From positions 186,001 through 250,000 of the forward strand of contig NZ_QNRE01000004.1 of the NCBI RefSeq assembly GCF_003315035.1: a stretch of 64,000 nt of DNA, written 5' to 3'. The translations under genes and the position numbers were made by a program. The stretch is from Nocardia puris. GTDB lineage: Bacteria; Actinomycetota; Actinomycetes; Mycobacteriales; Mycobacteriaceae. The notes under the pieces are model-generated. The model was not told where the DNA came from and made no database searches. It saw nothing but the letters and a program-made list of their open reading frames with translations. Shown here in pieces: positions 1 to 10,105 of the stretch (position 1 is the first letter of the stretch; every line of letters begins with the position of its first letter).

Positions 1-118
1 GGTCATCAGAATGCCTTCTTCCAAGCCGATGGACAGGAGATCTGTGATCGGTAACACATTAGCGTATATGCATCAGTATAGATTGCTGACGATGCGCTGA
101 CAGCCCCCGATCACCCCG
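1..118. other. Non-coding window edge
   Basis: This stretch is noticeably AT-richer than the rest of the window and holds no convincing coding sequence, hairpin or RNA gene. It lies downstream of the leftmost gene, which is transcribed towards it. Confidence 0.4.
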
Positions 119-844
119 TCAGAGCACTTGGGAGAGGAATTTCCGCAGCCGCTCGGTCCGCGCGTCGGTGAACAGGGCGTCGGGCTCGCCGGTCTCCACC
201 ACCTGGCCCGCGTCCATGAACACCACGTTGTCCGACACGCTGCGCGCGAACCCCATCTCGTGGGTCACCACCACCATCGACATCCCGCCCGAGGCCAGCT
301 CGGCCATCAGCGCCAGCACGCCCTTGACCAGCTCGGGATCCAGCGCCGAGGTGGCCTCGTCGAAGAACATGATCTGCGGCCGCATGGCCAGCGCGCGGGC
401 GATCGCCACCCGCTGCTGTTGCCCGCCCGACAGGTTCGCCGGCCGCGAATCGGCCTTCTCGGCGAGGCCCACGATCTCGAGCTGCTCGAGCGCCAGCGCC
501 CTGGCCTGCTCCTTGGACAGTCCGCGCAGCTTGCGCGGGCCGAGCGCGATGTTCTCGGCCACCGTCATGTGCGGGAACAGGTTGAACTGCTGGAACACCA
601 TGCCGATGCGCTGGCGCAACCGGTCGGGGTCCTCGCGCAGCACCGATTCGCCGTCGAGCAGGATGTCGCCCTCGTCGGGCTCGTACAGCCGGTTGAGCAC
701 CCGCAGCAGGGTCGACTTGCCCGAGCCGGACGGTCCGATGACCGTGGTGGTGGTGCCCGCTTCGACGTGGATGTCGATCCCGCGCAGCACGTGGTTGCGG
801 CCCAGGGTCAGGTGCAGGCCGGTCCCGGTGAGAGAGGCACTCAT
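119..844 (-). CDS. Polar amino-acid ABC transporter ATPase (GlnQ/HisP type)
   Basis: This 241-residue protein is the cytoplasmic ATPase that would power uptake of a polar amino acid. It has a Walker A motif (GPSGSGKS, about residues 38-45), a Q-loop, the signature LSGGQQQR, a Walker B ending in MFFDEATSALDP and the switch histidine in VVVTHEMGFA. These features and the length are typical of the PAAT family. Its ATG lies 3 bases after the stop of the upstream fused binding-protein/permease gene, so the two are one operon. The substrate cannot be read from the ATPase; glutamate/glutamine or a basic amino acid are usual. Confidence 0.93.
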   Translation of the reverse strand: MSASLTGTGLHLTLGRNHVLRGIDIHVEAGTTTTVIGPSGSGKSTLLRVLNRLYEPDEGDILLDGESVLREDPDRLRQRIGMVFQQFNLFPHMTVAENIALGPRKLRGLSKEQARALALEQLEIVGLAEKADSRPANLSGGQQQRVAIARALAMRPQIMFFDEATSALDPELVKGVLALMAELASGGMSMVVVTHEMGFARSVSDNVVFMDAGQVVETGEPDALFTDARTERLRKFLSQVL

Positions 845-847
845 TGA

Positions 848-2632
848 TCAGCGTCCTTCGGTGATGGTGGCCTGCTCGAGCTCGTCGAGGGGGCGGTCCG
901 GGCGTCCCGTGCGCATCCGGCGGTCGATGTAGTTCACCAGGTGGGTCAGCGGCACGGTCAGCACCAGGTACATCAGGCCCGCCGCGACCAGCGGCGACAG
1001 GTTGCCGGTCTGGGCGTTGAGATCCCTTCCCACCGCGAACAACTCGCGCTGGCTGGCCAGCAGGCCGAGGAAGTAGATCAGCGAGGAGTCCTTGATGAGC
1101 GCGATGAACTGGTTCATCAGCGCGGGCAGCACGCGCCGCACGCCCTGCGGGATCACCACCAGCGTCATGGCCTGGCGGTAGCCGAGGCCGATGGCGCGGG
1201 CGGCCTCGAGCTGGCCCGGTTCCACGGATTGGATTCCGGAACGGAAGATTTCGCCGATGTAGGCCGAGGCGAGCAACGCCAGCGCGACCGCGCCGAGCCA
1301 GTACGGATTGCTGCCGGTGATGTCGCGGACCACCGGCCCGATGCCGAGACCGATGATCAGAATGATCACCACGGCGGGCAATCCGCGGAAGATGTCGGTG
1401 TAAACCCTTGCGGGCCACCGCAACCAGCGCGTGCGCGAGATGCCCGCGACGGCCAGCAGCATGCCGAGCAACGTGCCGAGCACACCCGAAACCACCGCCA
1501 GGATCAGGGTATTCGGCAGACCGGTCTTGATCAGATCGGGAAAGGCCTTGCGGTACAGCTCCCAATCGAAGAAGGTCTCGCCCAGCTGCTGCAACGTCGA
1601 CTTGGGCGCGGACTGTTCGGTGGCGCCGGTGTCACCGCGCTCGGCGGCCAGCGCCGCGAAGTCGGGCAGGTCCGGCACCGGCGCGGCCTTGGAACCCGGC
1701 TTCCAGCCCGGCGGCAGTTCGCGCGGCACCCAGTCGCTGTAGAGGCGGGCGTAGGTGCCGTCGGCGATCACGGCGTCCAATCCGCTGTTGAGCGCGTCGA
1801 TGAGCGGCTGATTGCCCTTGTTCACCGCCCAGGCCGCGAAATTGTCCAGGCTGAAGGAGTTCGCCACGATCGCGGTGCCGTCACCGGGTTTGACCGCGCC
1901 GTCCGCCTGCGCCGACGGCGCGACCCAGGCATCCACCTGACCGGTGCGCAGATTCGCGTAGGCGGTGTTGTAGTCGGGGAACTTCACCGGGTCCAGGCCC
2001 AGGGTGTTCACCACGTACTCGTCCTGCACGGTGCCCTGCACCACCGCGATCCGCGAGCCGGGCCCCAGGTCGTCGAAGCCCTTGACGGGGCTGGTGTCGG
2101 ACACGACCAGCGCGAAATACCCGAAGTCGTAGCCGTTGGTGAAGCCGACGAGTTCGCGGCGCGCATCGGTGGTGGTGATGTTGGACGAGCCCACATCGAA
2201 CCGCCCGCCCGCCACCTGGGCCAGCAGCCCGGCGAACTCGGTGCCGGAGAACTCCACCCGCAGACCGAGTTTCGCGGCGACCGCGCGCAGCAGTTCGTTG
2301 TCGAAGCCGGTGAACGAGCCCGCCGAGTTCACGCAGATGCTGGGCGGCGCGTCGGAGAGGGTGCCGACGCTGAGCACGCCCGGGGTGAGCAGCCCGAGCC
2401 GGTTCACGTCGATGCTTTCCAGCGGCGCGACCGTCGCGGTGGTGTAGCGATCGGGACCGGCCGCCGCGGGAATGGCGAGGTTCTCCGGCGCGGCGGAGGC
2501 GGCGTTCACCCCCGGTGGCGCGCACAGATCACGGCTCTCGCCCGTGGAGCCGCACCCCGTCGCGGCGAATCCCACGGTGAGCAGGATCAGGGCGAGCAGG
2601 GCGCGGTAGCGCGCGACGAGCAGACCGGACAT
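848..2632 (-). CDS. Amino-acid ABC transporter, fused substrate-binding protein and permease
   Basis: This 594-residue protein joins two transporter parts that are usually separate. The N-terminus is a lipoprotein signal with lipobox-like ATGC (about residues 24-27). Residues about 60-320 form a family 3 solute-binding domain (LSVGTLSDAPPSIC, FTGFDNELLRAVA, GGRFDVGSSNITTT, VQGTVQDEYV). Residues about 350-575 are a His/Glu/Gln-type permease with several membrane helices and the EAA-loop sequence QLEAARAIGLGYRQAM. Such fusions are known in actinobacteria and firmicutes. The ATG at 2632 puts the signal peptide at the start. With the downstream ATPase it makes a complete importer. Confidence 0.92.
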   Translation of the reverse strand: MSGLLVARYRALLALILLTVGFAATGCGSTGESRDLCAPPGVNAASAAPENLAIPAAAGPDRYTTATVAPLESIDVNRLGLLTPGVLSVGTLSDAPPSICVNSAGSFTGFDNELLRAVAAKLGLRVEFSGTEFAGLLAQVAGGRFDVGSSNITTTDARRELVGFTNGYDFGYFALVVSDTSPVKGFDDLGPGSRIAVVQGTVQDEYVVNTLGLDPVKFPDYNTAYANLRTGQVDAWVAPSAQADGAVKPGDGTAIVANSFSLDNFAAWAVNKGNQPLIDALNSGLDAVIADGTYARLYSDWVPRELPPGWKPGSKAAPVPDLPDFAALAAERGDTGATEQSAPKSTLQQLGETFFDWELYRKAFPDLIKTGLPNTLILAVVSGVLGTLLGMLLAVAGISRTRWLRWPARVYTDIFRGLPAVVIILIIGLGIGPVVRDITGSNPYWLGAVALALLASAYIGEIFRSGIQSVEPGQLEAARAIGLGYRQAMTLVVIPQGVRRVLPALMNQFIALIKDSSLIYFLGLLASQRELFAVGRDLNAQTGNLSPLVAAGLMYLVLTVPLTHLVNYIDRRMRTGRPDRPLDELEQATITEGR

Positions 2633-2879
2633 GACGGATCACAGTAACGGGTATCGCGCAAATACACAGCAACACCAGGGGAAACGCGATTTGGGTCACG
2701 CGCGAGCGCCTCGGCGCGCTGTGCGAGAATCGCCGCGCGGTTTGCCCGGGGGAAGCAGACAATTCCGACATCCCGTTCGCCGCACGGGTTCCACCGATCG
2801 AAACGCTCGACGTTCCACCGCTGCTCGCCACGGCGCGCACGCCTCGCAGAACAGCCAAGCCACCTTCGAAAGGACGTAC

Positions 2880-4142
2880 GTGAACCACCCGGAGTCGCAG
2901 CCGCCCGCACCGGCCGACGAGATCCTCGAACTGACCGACGACAGCTTCTACCGTGACCCGCACGCCGTCTACCGCGTGCTGCGCGCCCGCGGGCCGATCC
3001 ACCGCGTGCGCCTGGACGGCGTGCTGGGCTGGCTGGTGGTCGACGGCGACGTCGCCAAGCAGGCCTTCGTCGAGCCGACCATCAGCAAGCGGGTCAGCTC
3101 GCCGGAAGGGCAGGCGGCGCTGGCGCGCAACGGCGCGGCCGGACTGTTCGGCGGCGCGGTCAACGACAACATGCTCTTCGCCGATCCGCCGCAGCACACG
3201 CGGCTGCGCGGACTGGTGTCGAAGGCGTTCGCGGGGCGCGCCGTGCGCGGGCTCGGTCCGCGCGTCACCGCCCTCGCCGACGACCTGCTGGACGACATGC
3301 TCGCGCGCGACCGCGCCGACCTCATCGACAGCTACGCCTTCCCGCTGCCGATCGCGGTCATCTGCGAACTCCTCGGCGTGCCGGACGACGACAAGGACGA
3401 CTTCCGCTCCTGGACCGCCGTCGTGGTGGACGAGACCGCGGGCGTGGAAGCGCGCACCAGCGCGGGCATCAGCTTCTTCACCTACCTCACCGAGCTGATC
3501 GCGGCGCGCACCGACCACCCCGGCGAGGACCTGCTCTCCGACCTCATCGCGGCCAGCCAGGACGGCGACCGGCTCGATCAGCAGGAACTCATCGCGATGC
3601 TGTTCCTGCTGCTGGCAGCCGGGCACGAGACGACGGTCAACCTGATCGGCAACGCGGTGCTGGAGTTGCTGCGCGATCCGGCGACGGCGGCTCGGTTGCG
3701 CGCGGCACCGGAGCGGATCCCCGCGTTCGTGGAGGAGATCCTGCGCTGCCAGGGCCCGGTGCACTTGGCCACCGCGCGCTTCACCACCGCGCCGATCACG
3801 TTGGGCGGCAAGGATATCGACGCCGGGGAGTTCATCATGATCTCGCTGGCGGCAGCCAACCGCGACCCCCGGCGCCATACCGACCCCGACCGCGTCGACC
3901 TCGACCGCACCGACAACCGCCACCTCGCGTTCGGCCACGGCATCCACTACTGCGTCGGGGCCGCGCTGGCGCGCATGGAGGCGACCGTGGCCATCACGCG
4001 GCTGCTGGAGCGGGTGCCCGCGATGGCGCTGGACGGGGAGTTCGACGAATTGTCCTGGCGCAGGAGCCTGCTCATCCGCGGGCTGAGCGAACTGCCGGTG
4101 CGGTTCGCCACCGCGGACGAATACGTGCTCGCGCCCGTGTGA
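2880..4142 (+). CDS. Cytochrome P450 (CYP107-like, class I bacterial)
   Basis: This soluble heme monooxygenase is 420 residues long, the usual length for an actinobacterial P450. The I-helix oxygen-activation motif is AGHETT, the K-helix ExxR is EEILR, and the heme loop FGHGIHYCVG carries the cysteine ligand C358. It needs a separate ferredoxin and reductase, which are not adjacent. The reading frame is open further upstream, but the GTG at 2880 is chosen because GAAAGGA lies 5 bases before it and family homology begins there. It is divergent from the amino-acid transporter across about 250 bases. The substrate is unknown; macrolide/steroid-type CYP107 relatives are the closest impression. 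Confidence 0.9.
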   Translation: MNHPESQPPAPADEILELTDDSFYRDPHAVYRVLRARGPIHRVRLDGVLGWLVVDGDVAKQAFVEPTISKRVSSPEGQAALARNGAAGLFGGAVNDNMLFADPPQHTRLRGLVSKAFAGRAVRGLGPRVTALADDLLDDMLARDRADLIDSYAFPLPIAVICELLGVPDDDKDDFRSWTAVVVDETAGVEARTSAGISFFTYLTELIAARTDHPGEDLLSDLIAASQDGDRLDQQELIAMLFLLLAAGHETTVNLIGNAVLELLRDPATAARLRAAPERIPAFVEEILRCQGPVHLATARFTTAPITLGGKDIDAGEFIMISLAAANRDPRRHTDPDRVDLDRTDNRHLAFGHGIHYCVGAALARMEATVAITRLLERVPAMALDGEFDELSWRRSLLIRGLSELPVRFATADEYVLAPV

Positions 4143-4149
4143 TCCGTTG

Positions 4150-4184
4150 GTGGTGTGGACGATTCGCCCGATCGTCCACACCAC
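4150..4184. terminator. Bidirectional hairpin terminator
   Basis: Two perfect 14-base arms (4150-4163 and 4171-4184, GTGGTGTGGACGAT and its complement) flank a 7-base loop. It sits between the convergent P450 and F420-dependent oxidoreductase genes, where it can serve both. No U-tract follows, as is common in high-GC actinobacteria. Confidence 0.7.
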
Positions 4185-4186
4185 GC

Positions 4187-4984
4187 TCACGCCAGGCCCG
4201 CGACCTGTTCCGGGTTCACCTCGTCGCGCCAGCGGATCGCGCGGATCAGTTCCCCGAGGTCGTAGTCGGGCCCGCTCACGCCGACCGTGAACAGTGAGAC
4301 ACCCGCCGCCCGGTAGGCGGGCGCCTTCTCCACACCCGGCCAGGCCAGCGACCGTTCGATGCGCGATTCGTCGGTGCCGACGGCGGCGGCGTGCTCGGCG
4401 AGGACCGCGTTCTTGCGGGCCAGCGTCTCCAGATCGGAGAAGCTGTGCCAGATGTCGGCGTACTCGGCGACCAGGCGCAGCGTCTTGCGTTCACCGCCGC
4501 CGCCGATCAGGATCGGGATGTCGCGCGTGGGCAGCGGATTCAGCTTGCGCAGTCGGGTGGTGAGTCGAACCATGTTGTCGCGCAACAAGTTCAGGCGCGA
4601 CCCTGCGGTACCGAACTCGTAACCGTATTCGTCGTAGTCCTTCTGGAACCAGCCGCCGCCGATACCCAGGACCAGCCTGCCGCCGCTGATGTGGTCGACG
4701 GTGCGCGCCATATCGGCCAGCAGATCGGGGTTGCGGTAGCCGCCGCCGGTGACCAGCGCGCCGATCTCCACCCGCTCGGTCTGCTCGGCGAACGCGCCCA
4801 GCATGGTCCAGCACTCGAAATGCGCGCCGTCGGGATCACCGCTGAGCGGATAGAAGTGATCCCAGTTGAACACGATGTCCACGCCCGCGTCCTCGGCGCG
4901 CAGCACCGCGTCGCGGATCAACCCGTACTCCGGCGCGTGCTGGGGTTGCAGCTGGACGCCGATCCGAACCGGTCGAGTGCTCAC
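4187..4984 (-). CDS. LLM-class F420-dependent oxidoreductase
   Basis: This 265-residue protein belongs to the luciferase-like monooxygenase superfamily, which in mycobacteria and Nocardia mostly uses cofactor F420. Family marks are RIGVQLQPQHAPEY, GVDIVFNWDHFYPL, VEIGALVTGGGYRNPDLLADMA, the active-site SGGRLVLGIGGGW region and IPILIGGGGERKTLRL. The frame extends to 5050, but the GTG at 4984 is preferred because GAGGAGGAGGG precedes it and the conserved N-terminus starts there. The natural substrate is not deducible. It converges with the P450 over a shared terminator. Confidence 0.88.
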   Translation of the reverse strand: MSTRPVRIGVQLQPQHAPEYGLIRDAVLRAEDAGVDIVFNWDHFYPLSGDPDGAHFECWTMLGAFAEQTERVEIGALVTGGGYRNPDLLADMARTVDHISGGRLVLGIGGGWFQKDYDEYGYEFGTAGSRLNLLRDNMVRLTTRLRKLNPLPTRDIPILIGGGGERKTLRLVAEYADIWHSFSDLETLARKNAVLAEHAAAVGTDESRIERSLAWPGVEKAPAYRAAGVSLFTVGVSGPDYDLGELIRAIRWRDEVNPEQVAGLA

Positions 4985-5056
4985 AGTCCCTCCTCCTCGC
5001 TCGCCCCCGCGCACGAGGCTACCGGCGGGCGCGTTCCCTGCCCACCGCATCGCGGT

Positions 5057-5338
5057 TCACCAGCGGTTCCAGTGCAGGACCTGGGTCCGGTCGACGCGGG
5101 CGGCCGGGCGGAATTCGGTGCCGAGGGTGTAGGCGAGAGGGTGCCAGCGCTGCCGGTTGCGGCCGGTGGGCGCCTGGGTGGCGAGGTCGACGCACTCCTC
5201 GATGAGGTGCCGGGGTACCGGCCGGGTGAGGTCGAGGCGTTTGCGCACCGCGCGGGTGGTGGACAGGACTTCGTCGGCGGTCAGGTTCAGCGATATCGGG
5301 GCCCGCTTCCTCGGGGCGGGCGCAGCGCCCGTCTCCAT
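5057..5338 (-). pseudogene. Nitroreductase-family remnant with in-frame internal deletion
   Basis: The encoded 93 residues look like the two ends of a nitroreductase joined together. Residues 18-63 resemble the N-terminus of the family (ADEVLSTTRAVRKRLDLTRP, then ATQAPTGRNRQRWH). Residues about 64-93 resemble its extreme C-terminus (PLAYTLGTEFRPAAR ... VLHWNRW). The family is usually around 200-230 residues, so well over 100 residues of the FMN-binding core are missing, although the frame is kept. The start is uncertain; ATG 5338 or 5353 lack a good ribosome site. The product is very unlikely to bind FMN. The gene lies head-to-head with a truncated MarR gene. Confidence 0.72.
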
Positions 5339-5717
5339 CTGTTCACAAATCATCTTCGGCGCCGCCGCGGCGGCGGCCACGGAACCAGGTCTCGGCGTCG
5401 GACAACACCTGGTGCTGCGCATGCTCGCGGCGGTGGGCCCGTGCTCCCAGCGCACGCTCAGCGAGGAACTGCGGATCGACCGCAGCGTCATGGTCGGCAT
5501 CGCCGACGACCTCGAAAGCCACGGCTACGTTCGCCGCGAACGCGATCCCGGCGACCGCCGCGCCTACGCCGTCACCCTCACCGCGGCGGGCAAACGCGCA
5601 CTCACCGCCGCCGAGCGCACCGTCCCCGCCTTCCTCGACCGCACCTTCGCCGCCCTCACCCCCCGCGAACGCGACCAGCTCACGACTCTTCTCGGAAAAC
5701 TCTTGGCCGCGAGCTGA
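5337..5717 (+). pseudogene. MarR-family regulator, probably lacking its N-terminus
   Basis: The frame encodes a MarR winged-helix core: QHLVLRMLAAVGPCSQRTLSEELRIDRSVMVGIADDLESHGYVRRERDPGDRRAYAVTLT in outline, followed by a C-terminal helix. Homology begins only near 5355. The in-frame GTG codons upstream (5256, 5259) would make the protein read antisense through the conserved N-terminal codons of the neighbouring nitroreductase remnant, so they are doubtful starts. The first dimerisation helix and the natural start appear to be missing. In related loci a MarR protein controls a divergent nitroreductase; here both partners look damaged. It may still be translated from GTG 5256 as a 153-residue protein. 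Confidence 0.55.
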
Positions 5718-5729
5718 ATCCGGCCGCAC

Positions 5730-7115
5730 TCAGCGGGGATGCAGCCTCAGGCGGAAACCGTCGGGCTTCAGGGTGATCTGTTCCCGGACCTTCAGGCGGT
5801 AGCGCGGGTCCGGTTCGAAGGTGAAGGTGCGCAGGATGTGCGCCAGGGCGAGCAGGATCTCGTGGTAGGCGAACTGGCGGCCGATGCAGGCGCGCTCCCC
5901 GGTGCCGAAGGGCTTGTAGATGTGCGGGCCGAGGCGGCGGAGGTTCTCCGGGAGGAAGCGGTCCGGGTCGAATTCGTCGTGGTCGGACCCCCAGACGGGG
6001 TCGCGGTGCGCCTGCAAGGTCAGGACGAACACCCAGTCACCCTCGGCGAACGAATACTTCCCGTCGCCGATCGTGACGTCGTGCCGCGCTTCCCGGAAGT
6101 ACCCGGGGGCGATCGGCCACAGACGCAACGTCTCGTCCACCACGCGACGCAGGTACCGGAGCTTGCCCACGTCGGCGTACTCGAGCTCGCCACCGGACCC
6201 GCGTTCGTCGACTTCGGCGCGCGCCCGCGCGGCGATCCCGGGATTCGCCGCCAGGAAGTGGAGCGCGAATGCCAGTGCGCCCGCCGACGTTTCGTGACCG
6301 GCGACCAGGAAAGTGAGGATCTGGTGGCGGATATTGATCTCGTCCAGTCGCTCGCCCGTCACCGGATCGGCGCTGTTGAGCATCAATCCGAGCAGGTCGG
6401 CGGTGCCGTCGGGATCCTCGCGGCGGCGCCGGGCGATGACCTCGTCGACGAGGCCGTGCGCGAACGCGATATCGCGCCGGTGCTGGGCGGCGCGTGCCCG
6501 CGGCAGATTGTGCAGGGCGGGAGGCAGATTGGCATTGCGGTTGATATGGCGCAGCCCGCGGCCCATCGCGGCGACGAAAGGATGCTCGTCGCCGCGCGTG
6601 AACGAGTCGAAGGAGTAGCTGAATCCGGCCCGGCCGATCACCTCCAGCGTGAATCTGTTGGCGGAATCGGCGATGTCGATCCACTCGCCCGCCCGGGCGG
6701 TCCAGTGCTCGAGCAGGTCCGACACGGCACCCGCCATGGTCCGGTGGTAGCCGCGCATCGCCTCCTGCGTGAAGGCGCTCGCCAGAATGTGGTGTGCCCT
6801 GGACCAATTGGGCTCGTGGTTGTAGGCGGTGAACAGGCCGTCGCGCACGATCGGGCGCATCAGCTTGAACAGCACACCGACGTTCTTGGTCCAGTGCCGC
6901 TCGTCGTTGATCTCCGCGATCAGATCCGGCCCGCTCACCACGACGATCGGATAGCCCGCGATGCGGCGCTCGAAGATCGGCCCGTAGCGCCTGGCATCGG
7001 CCATCGACGCCTGGGTGGGCCGGACCGGGTTCACCGTCAGCACATCACCCAGCCACGGCAGCCGCCAGCGCGGGTGCGGCAGCGGCGTCGCGCGATGTTC
7101 CGATACGCGTGTCAA
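5730..7115 (-). CDS. Stand-alone CYP102-type cytochrome P450 heme domain
   Basis: This 461-residue P450 resembles the heme domain of P450 BM3 but carries no reductase domain. The heme loop is FGTGERACIGRQFAYHE with C410 as ligand, the I-helix has AGHETSAGALAFALHFLA, and the C-terminus EQITLKPDGFRLR matches the BM3-type ending. Known relatives hydroxylate fatty acids, so a lipid substrate is a reasonable inference. Its start is a TTG (7115) that overlaps the stop of the upstream membrane-protein gene, which suggests translational coupling. It is the last gene of the operon ImmA/IrrE peptidase - MAB_1171c-like protein - P450. A separate electron-transfer partner is needed and is not nearby. Confidence 0.88.
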   Translation of the reverse strand: MTRVSEHRATPLPHPRWRLPWLGDVLTVNPVRPTQASMADARRYGPIFERRIAGYPIVVVSGPDLIAEINDERHWTKNVGVLFKLMRPIVRDGLFTAYNHEPNWSRAHHILASAFTQEAMRGYHRTMAGAVSDLLEHWTARAGEWIDIADSANRFTLEVIGRAGFSYSFDSFTRGDEHPFVAAMGRGLRHINRNANLPPALHNLPRARAAQHRRDIAFAHGLVDEVIARRRREDPDGTADLLGLMLNSADPVTGERLDEINIRHQILTFLVAGHETSAGALAFALHFLAANPGIAARARAEVDERGSGGELEYADVGKLRYLRRVVDETLRLWPIAPGYFREARHDVTIGDGKYSFAEGDWVFVLTLQAHRDPVWGSDHDEFDPDRFLPENLRRLGPHIYKPFGTGERACIGRQFAYHEILLALAHILRTFTFEPDPRYRLKVREQITLKPDGFRLRLHPR

Positions 7116-8230
7116 TGGATTCGCTCCTCATACATCCGGTCGCCCACGCGCCGGACAGCGTCGGGCCAGAAGGCGGCGATCGCCGCGAGCTGCGTCGAAT
7201 CTCCTGGCAGAGAATACGTTTCGACGTCGGCGGACTGGTTCGACACGCGGCCCTCCCGCTCGGCACGCAGCGCCCGCGCGATGCGCAGCGCGGCGCCCTC
7301 CGGTGGGGCGGCGATCGGCTCGGCCGGCGGTTCCGCACCACGGCGCAACCGCATCAGCGCATCGTGAATCTCGACCGTCATGCGGTGCCAGCGCACCCGG
7401 TCGTCCAACGCCGCCCACTCCGCCGGGGTGTAGAGCACGACCTCAGGAAAAGCGTCGGTCAGATCCCGCCACATCGGACGCAGCAACCGGATCTCGCGAC
7501 CCATGCCCGCCCACCCCAAGCGCGAAAGGGTCTCGGTGACAAGGGGAATCGACGTGACGACGGCCGCGCAGAGGGTGGCGGCGAAGAAGGTGGCCGCCTT
7601 GCGCACCATCTGCGGGTCCGGCGAATCGGTACCGGTGAGCACGTGGACGGCGGCGACCGACGGTCCCGCGATCGCATCGATCAACAGCCCGCCCGCGGCG
7701 GCGAGAATGACGGCGTACACCAGCCGCTCACGCGCCTTCGATTCGGCGGCCCGGAATTCGCGAACGCCCAATCGCAGGATGCGCAGCGCGCACACCGCCA
7801 GGGGCACCCCGAAAACGCCCCAGAACAGGATCGACGGAACACCGAGCGCCTGATCGATGAGCAATCCCTCGGATCGGGCCGGTGTACCGGCGATCAGGAC
7901 CACGGCGAGCACACCCGCCGCCGCGGCGTCGTAGCGCCGTTGGCGCGGCCGCGCCGAGGCCGGGTCCGCACCACCCCAGAGGGCGGCGATGCCGTAGACA
8001 CCGGAGAGCGTGAAAAGGATGCAGCCGAGCGAGAATTGATGCAGCCAGCTCGCGATGCCGGGCGCCACGCCGCGTTCGTGGAGCAGCAGCCCGGCCAGTG
8101 CCCACGTGAGCGACCGGTTGATGAGGTGGTCGACCGCGCTGTCGCGCACCATGATCCACCGCGCGGCGGCGATCAGCGCGACCACCGCGATCACCGGAAT
8201 CGCGAAAGCGGCGGGCACCGGCGAGATCAT
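7112..8230 (-). CDS. MAB_1171c-type multi-pass membrane protein (DUF6545-like)
   Basis: This 372-residue protein has about seven hydrophobic segments in its first 230 residues, then a cytoplasmic tail of about 130 residues rich in charged amino acids (REIRLLRPMWRDLTDAFPEVVLY). That tail pattern matches the MAB_1171c putative-transporter family of mycobacteria and Nocardia. The ATG at 8230 overlaps the stop of the ImmA/IrrE gene as ATGA, and its own stop overlaps the P450 start, so the three genes are probably translated as a unit. Members of this family recur beside ImmA/IrrE peptidases and XRE regulators. Function is unknown; a membrane sensor or target of the peptidase is one possibility. 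Confidence 0.75.
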   Translation of the reverse strand: MISPVPAAFAIPVIAVVALIAAARWIMVRDSAVDHLINRSLTWALAGLLLHERGVAPGIASWLHQFSLGCILFTLSGVYGIAALWGGADPASARPRQRRYDAAAAGVLAVVLIAGTPARSEGLLIDQALGVPSILFWGVFGVPLAVCALRILRLGVREFRAAESKARERLVYAVILAAAGGLLIDAIAGPSVAAVHVLTGTDSPDPQMVRKAATFFAATLCAAVVTSIPLVTETLSRLGWAGMGREIRLLRPMWRDLTDAFPEVVLYTPAEWAALDDRVRWHRMTVEIHDALMRLRRGAEPPAEPIAAPPEGAALRIARALRAEREGRVSNQSADVETYSLPGDSTQLAAIAAFWPDAVRRVGDRMYEERIH

Positions 8231-8736
8231 CGCTGTCGTCCGCGAAAGAACGTGGCGCGCAAGGTACTCGGTGCCGCGGCCGGGGACTGCGCGCGCACCA
8301 TCGCCAGATCGGCGAACATCTCCGCCTCCCGCTCGCGCGCGTTGGCGTAGGCGTCGCGGCCGAGCACGCGGTGAATCGCCTCGGCCGACACCGAGGGGAG
8401 CAGTTCGCGCAGCAACCCGTGGTCGGTGTCGGTGCCGGCGGGGGCACGGTCGTGTCCGAGCAGCATGTGCCCGACCTCGTGCAGCACGATGTGCTCGGCG
8501 TGCCGATCGGAGGTGCGGTCGTCGTAGGCGATCAGGTCGTCGTCGCGGCGGACGATCCACAGGCCACCGCCACCGCCACATCCGGCGGTCGCCACGCCGG
8601 ACATGCTGACGGGGTGGAGGGTGATCGGACGCGCTCGGTACTCCGCGACCGCCGAGACGTAGGCGCCCAGATCCCACGGGACCGGGATCGGCACCGCGCG
8701 AAGGAGATCGTCGAACCTCTCCTCGATGTTCCGCAC
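8227..8736 (-). CDS. ImmA/IrrE-family zinc metallopeptidase
   Basis: This 169-residue protein has the zinc peptidase motif HEVGH (residues 86-90) followed by LLGH, as in ImmA/IrrE (DUF955) peptidases, which cleave or control repressors. The N-terminal part (RFDDLLRAVPIPVPWDLGAY) is typical of the actinobacterial subgroup. The start is GTG 8736. An HTH partner normally sits next to such peptidases but none is found here: upstream is only a 228-base gap to the divergent ABC ATPase. It heads an overlapping operon with a multi-pass membrane protein and a P450. Confidence 0.82.
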   Translation of the reverse strand: MRNIEERFDDLLRAVPIPVPWDLGAYVSAVAEYRARPITLHPVSMSGVATAGCGGGGGLWIVRRDDDLIAYDDRTSDRHAEHIVLHEVGHMLLGHDRAPAGTDTDHGLLRELLPSVSAEAIHRVLGRDAYANAREREAEMFADLAMVRAQSPAAAPSTLRATFFRGRQR

Positions 8737-8964
8737 CCCGACCCCCGGTGATATGCCGATGAAGCGGGCGCATTTCGCGACCCGACGATCGGGAAGACCC
8801 CGCCGACAACGACAGTACCGGGGGTCGCGCCGGCGGGCGAGGGATGGAGGGGGTGGCGAGGGCCGGGGTGGCGGCTACGATCGCGGGGTCGCCGGGGGAC
8901 CGGCGGCGCAACCCCTCTACTCGGATCGTCCGGCACGTTCCTGCCGGTGAAGGGAAGATTTCTC

Positions 8965-10047
<1,083 letters not shown>

Positions 10048-10105
10048 GCACGCCGCCGGGCCGGGACCGCGATCGGCGCCCGGCTCGGCAGCGCTGGATT
10101 TCGGC

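Noticed and set aside
2631..2879. Upstream extension of the first P450
   Set aside because: GTG 2880 has a ribosome site at the right distance and the extension has no P450 similarity.
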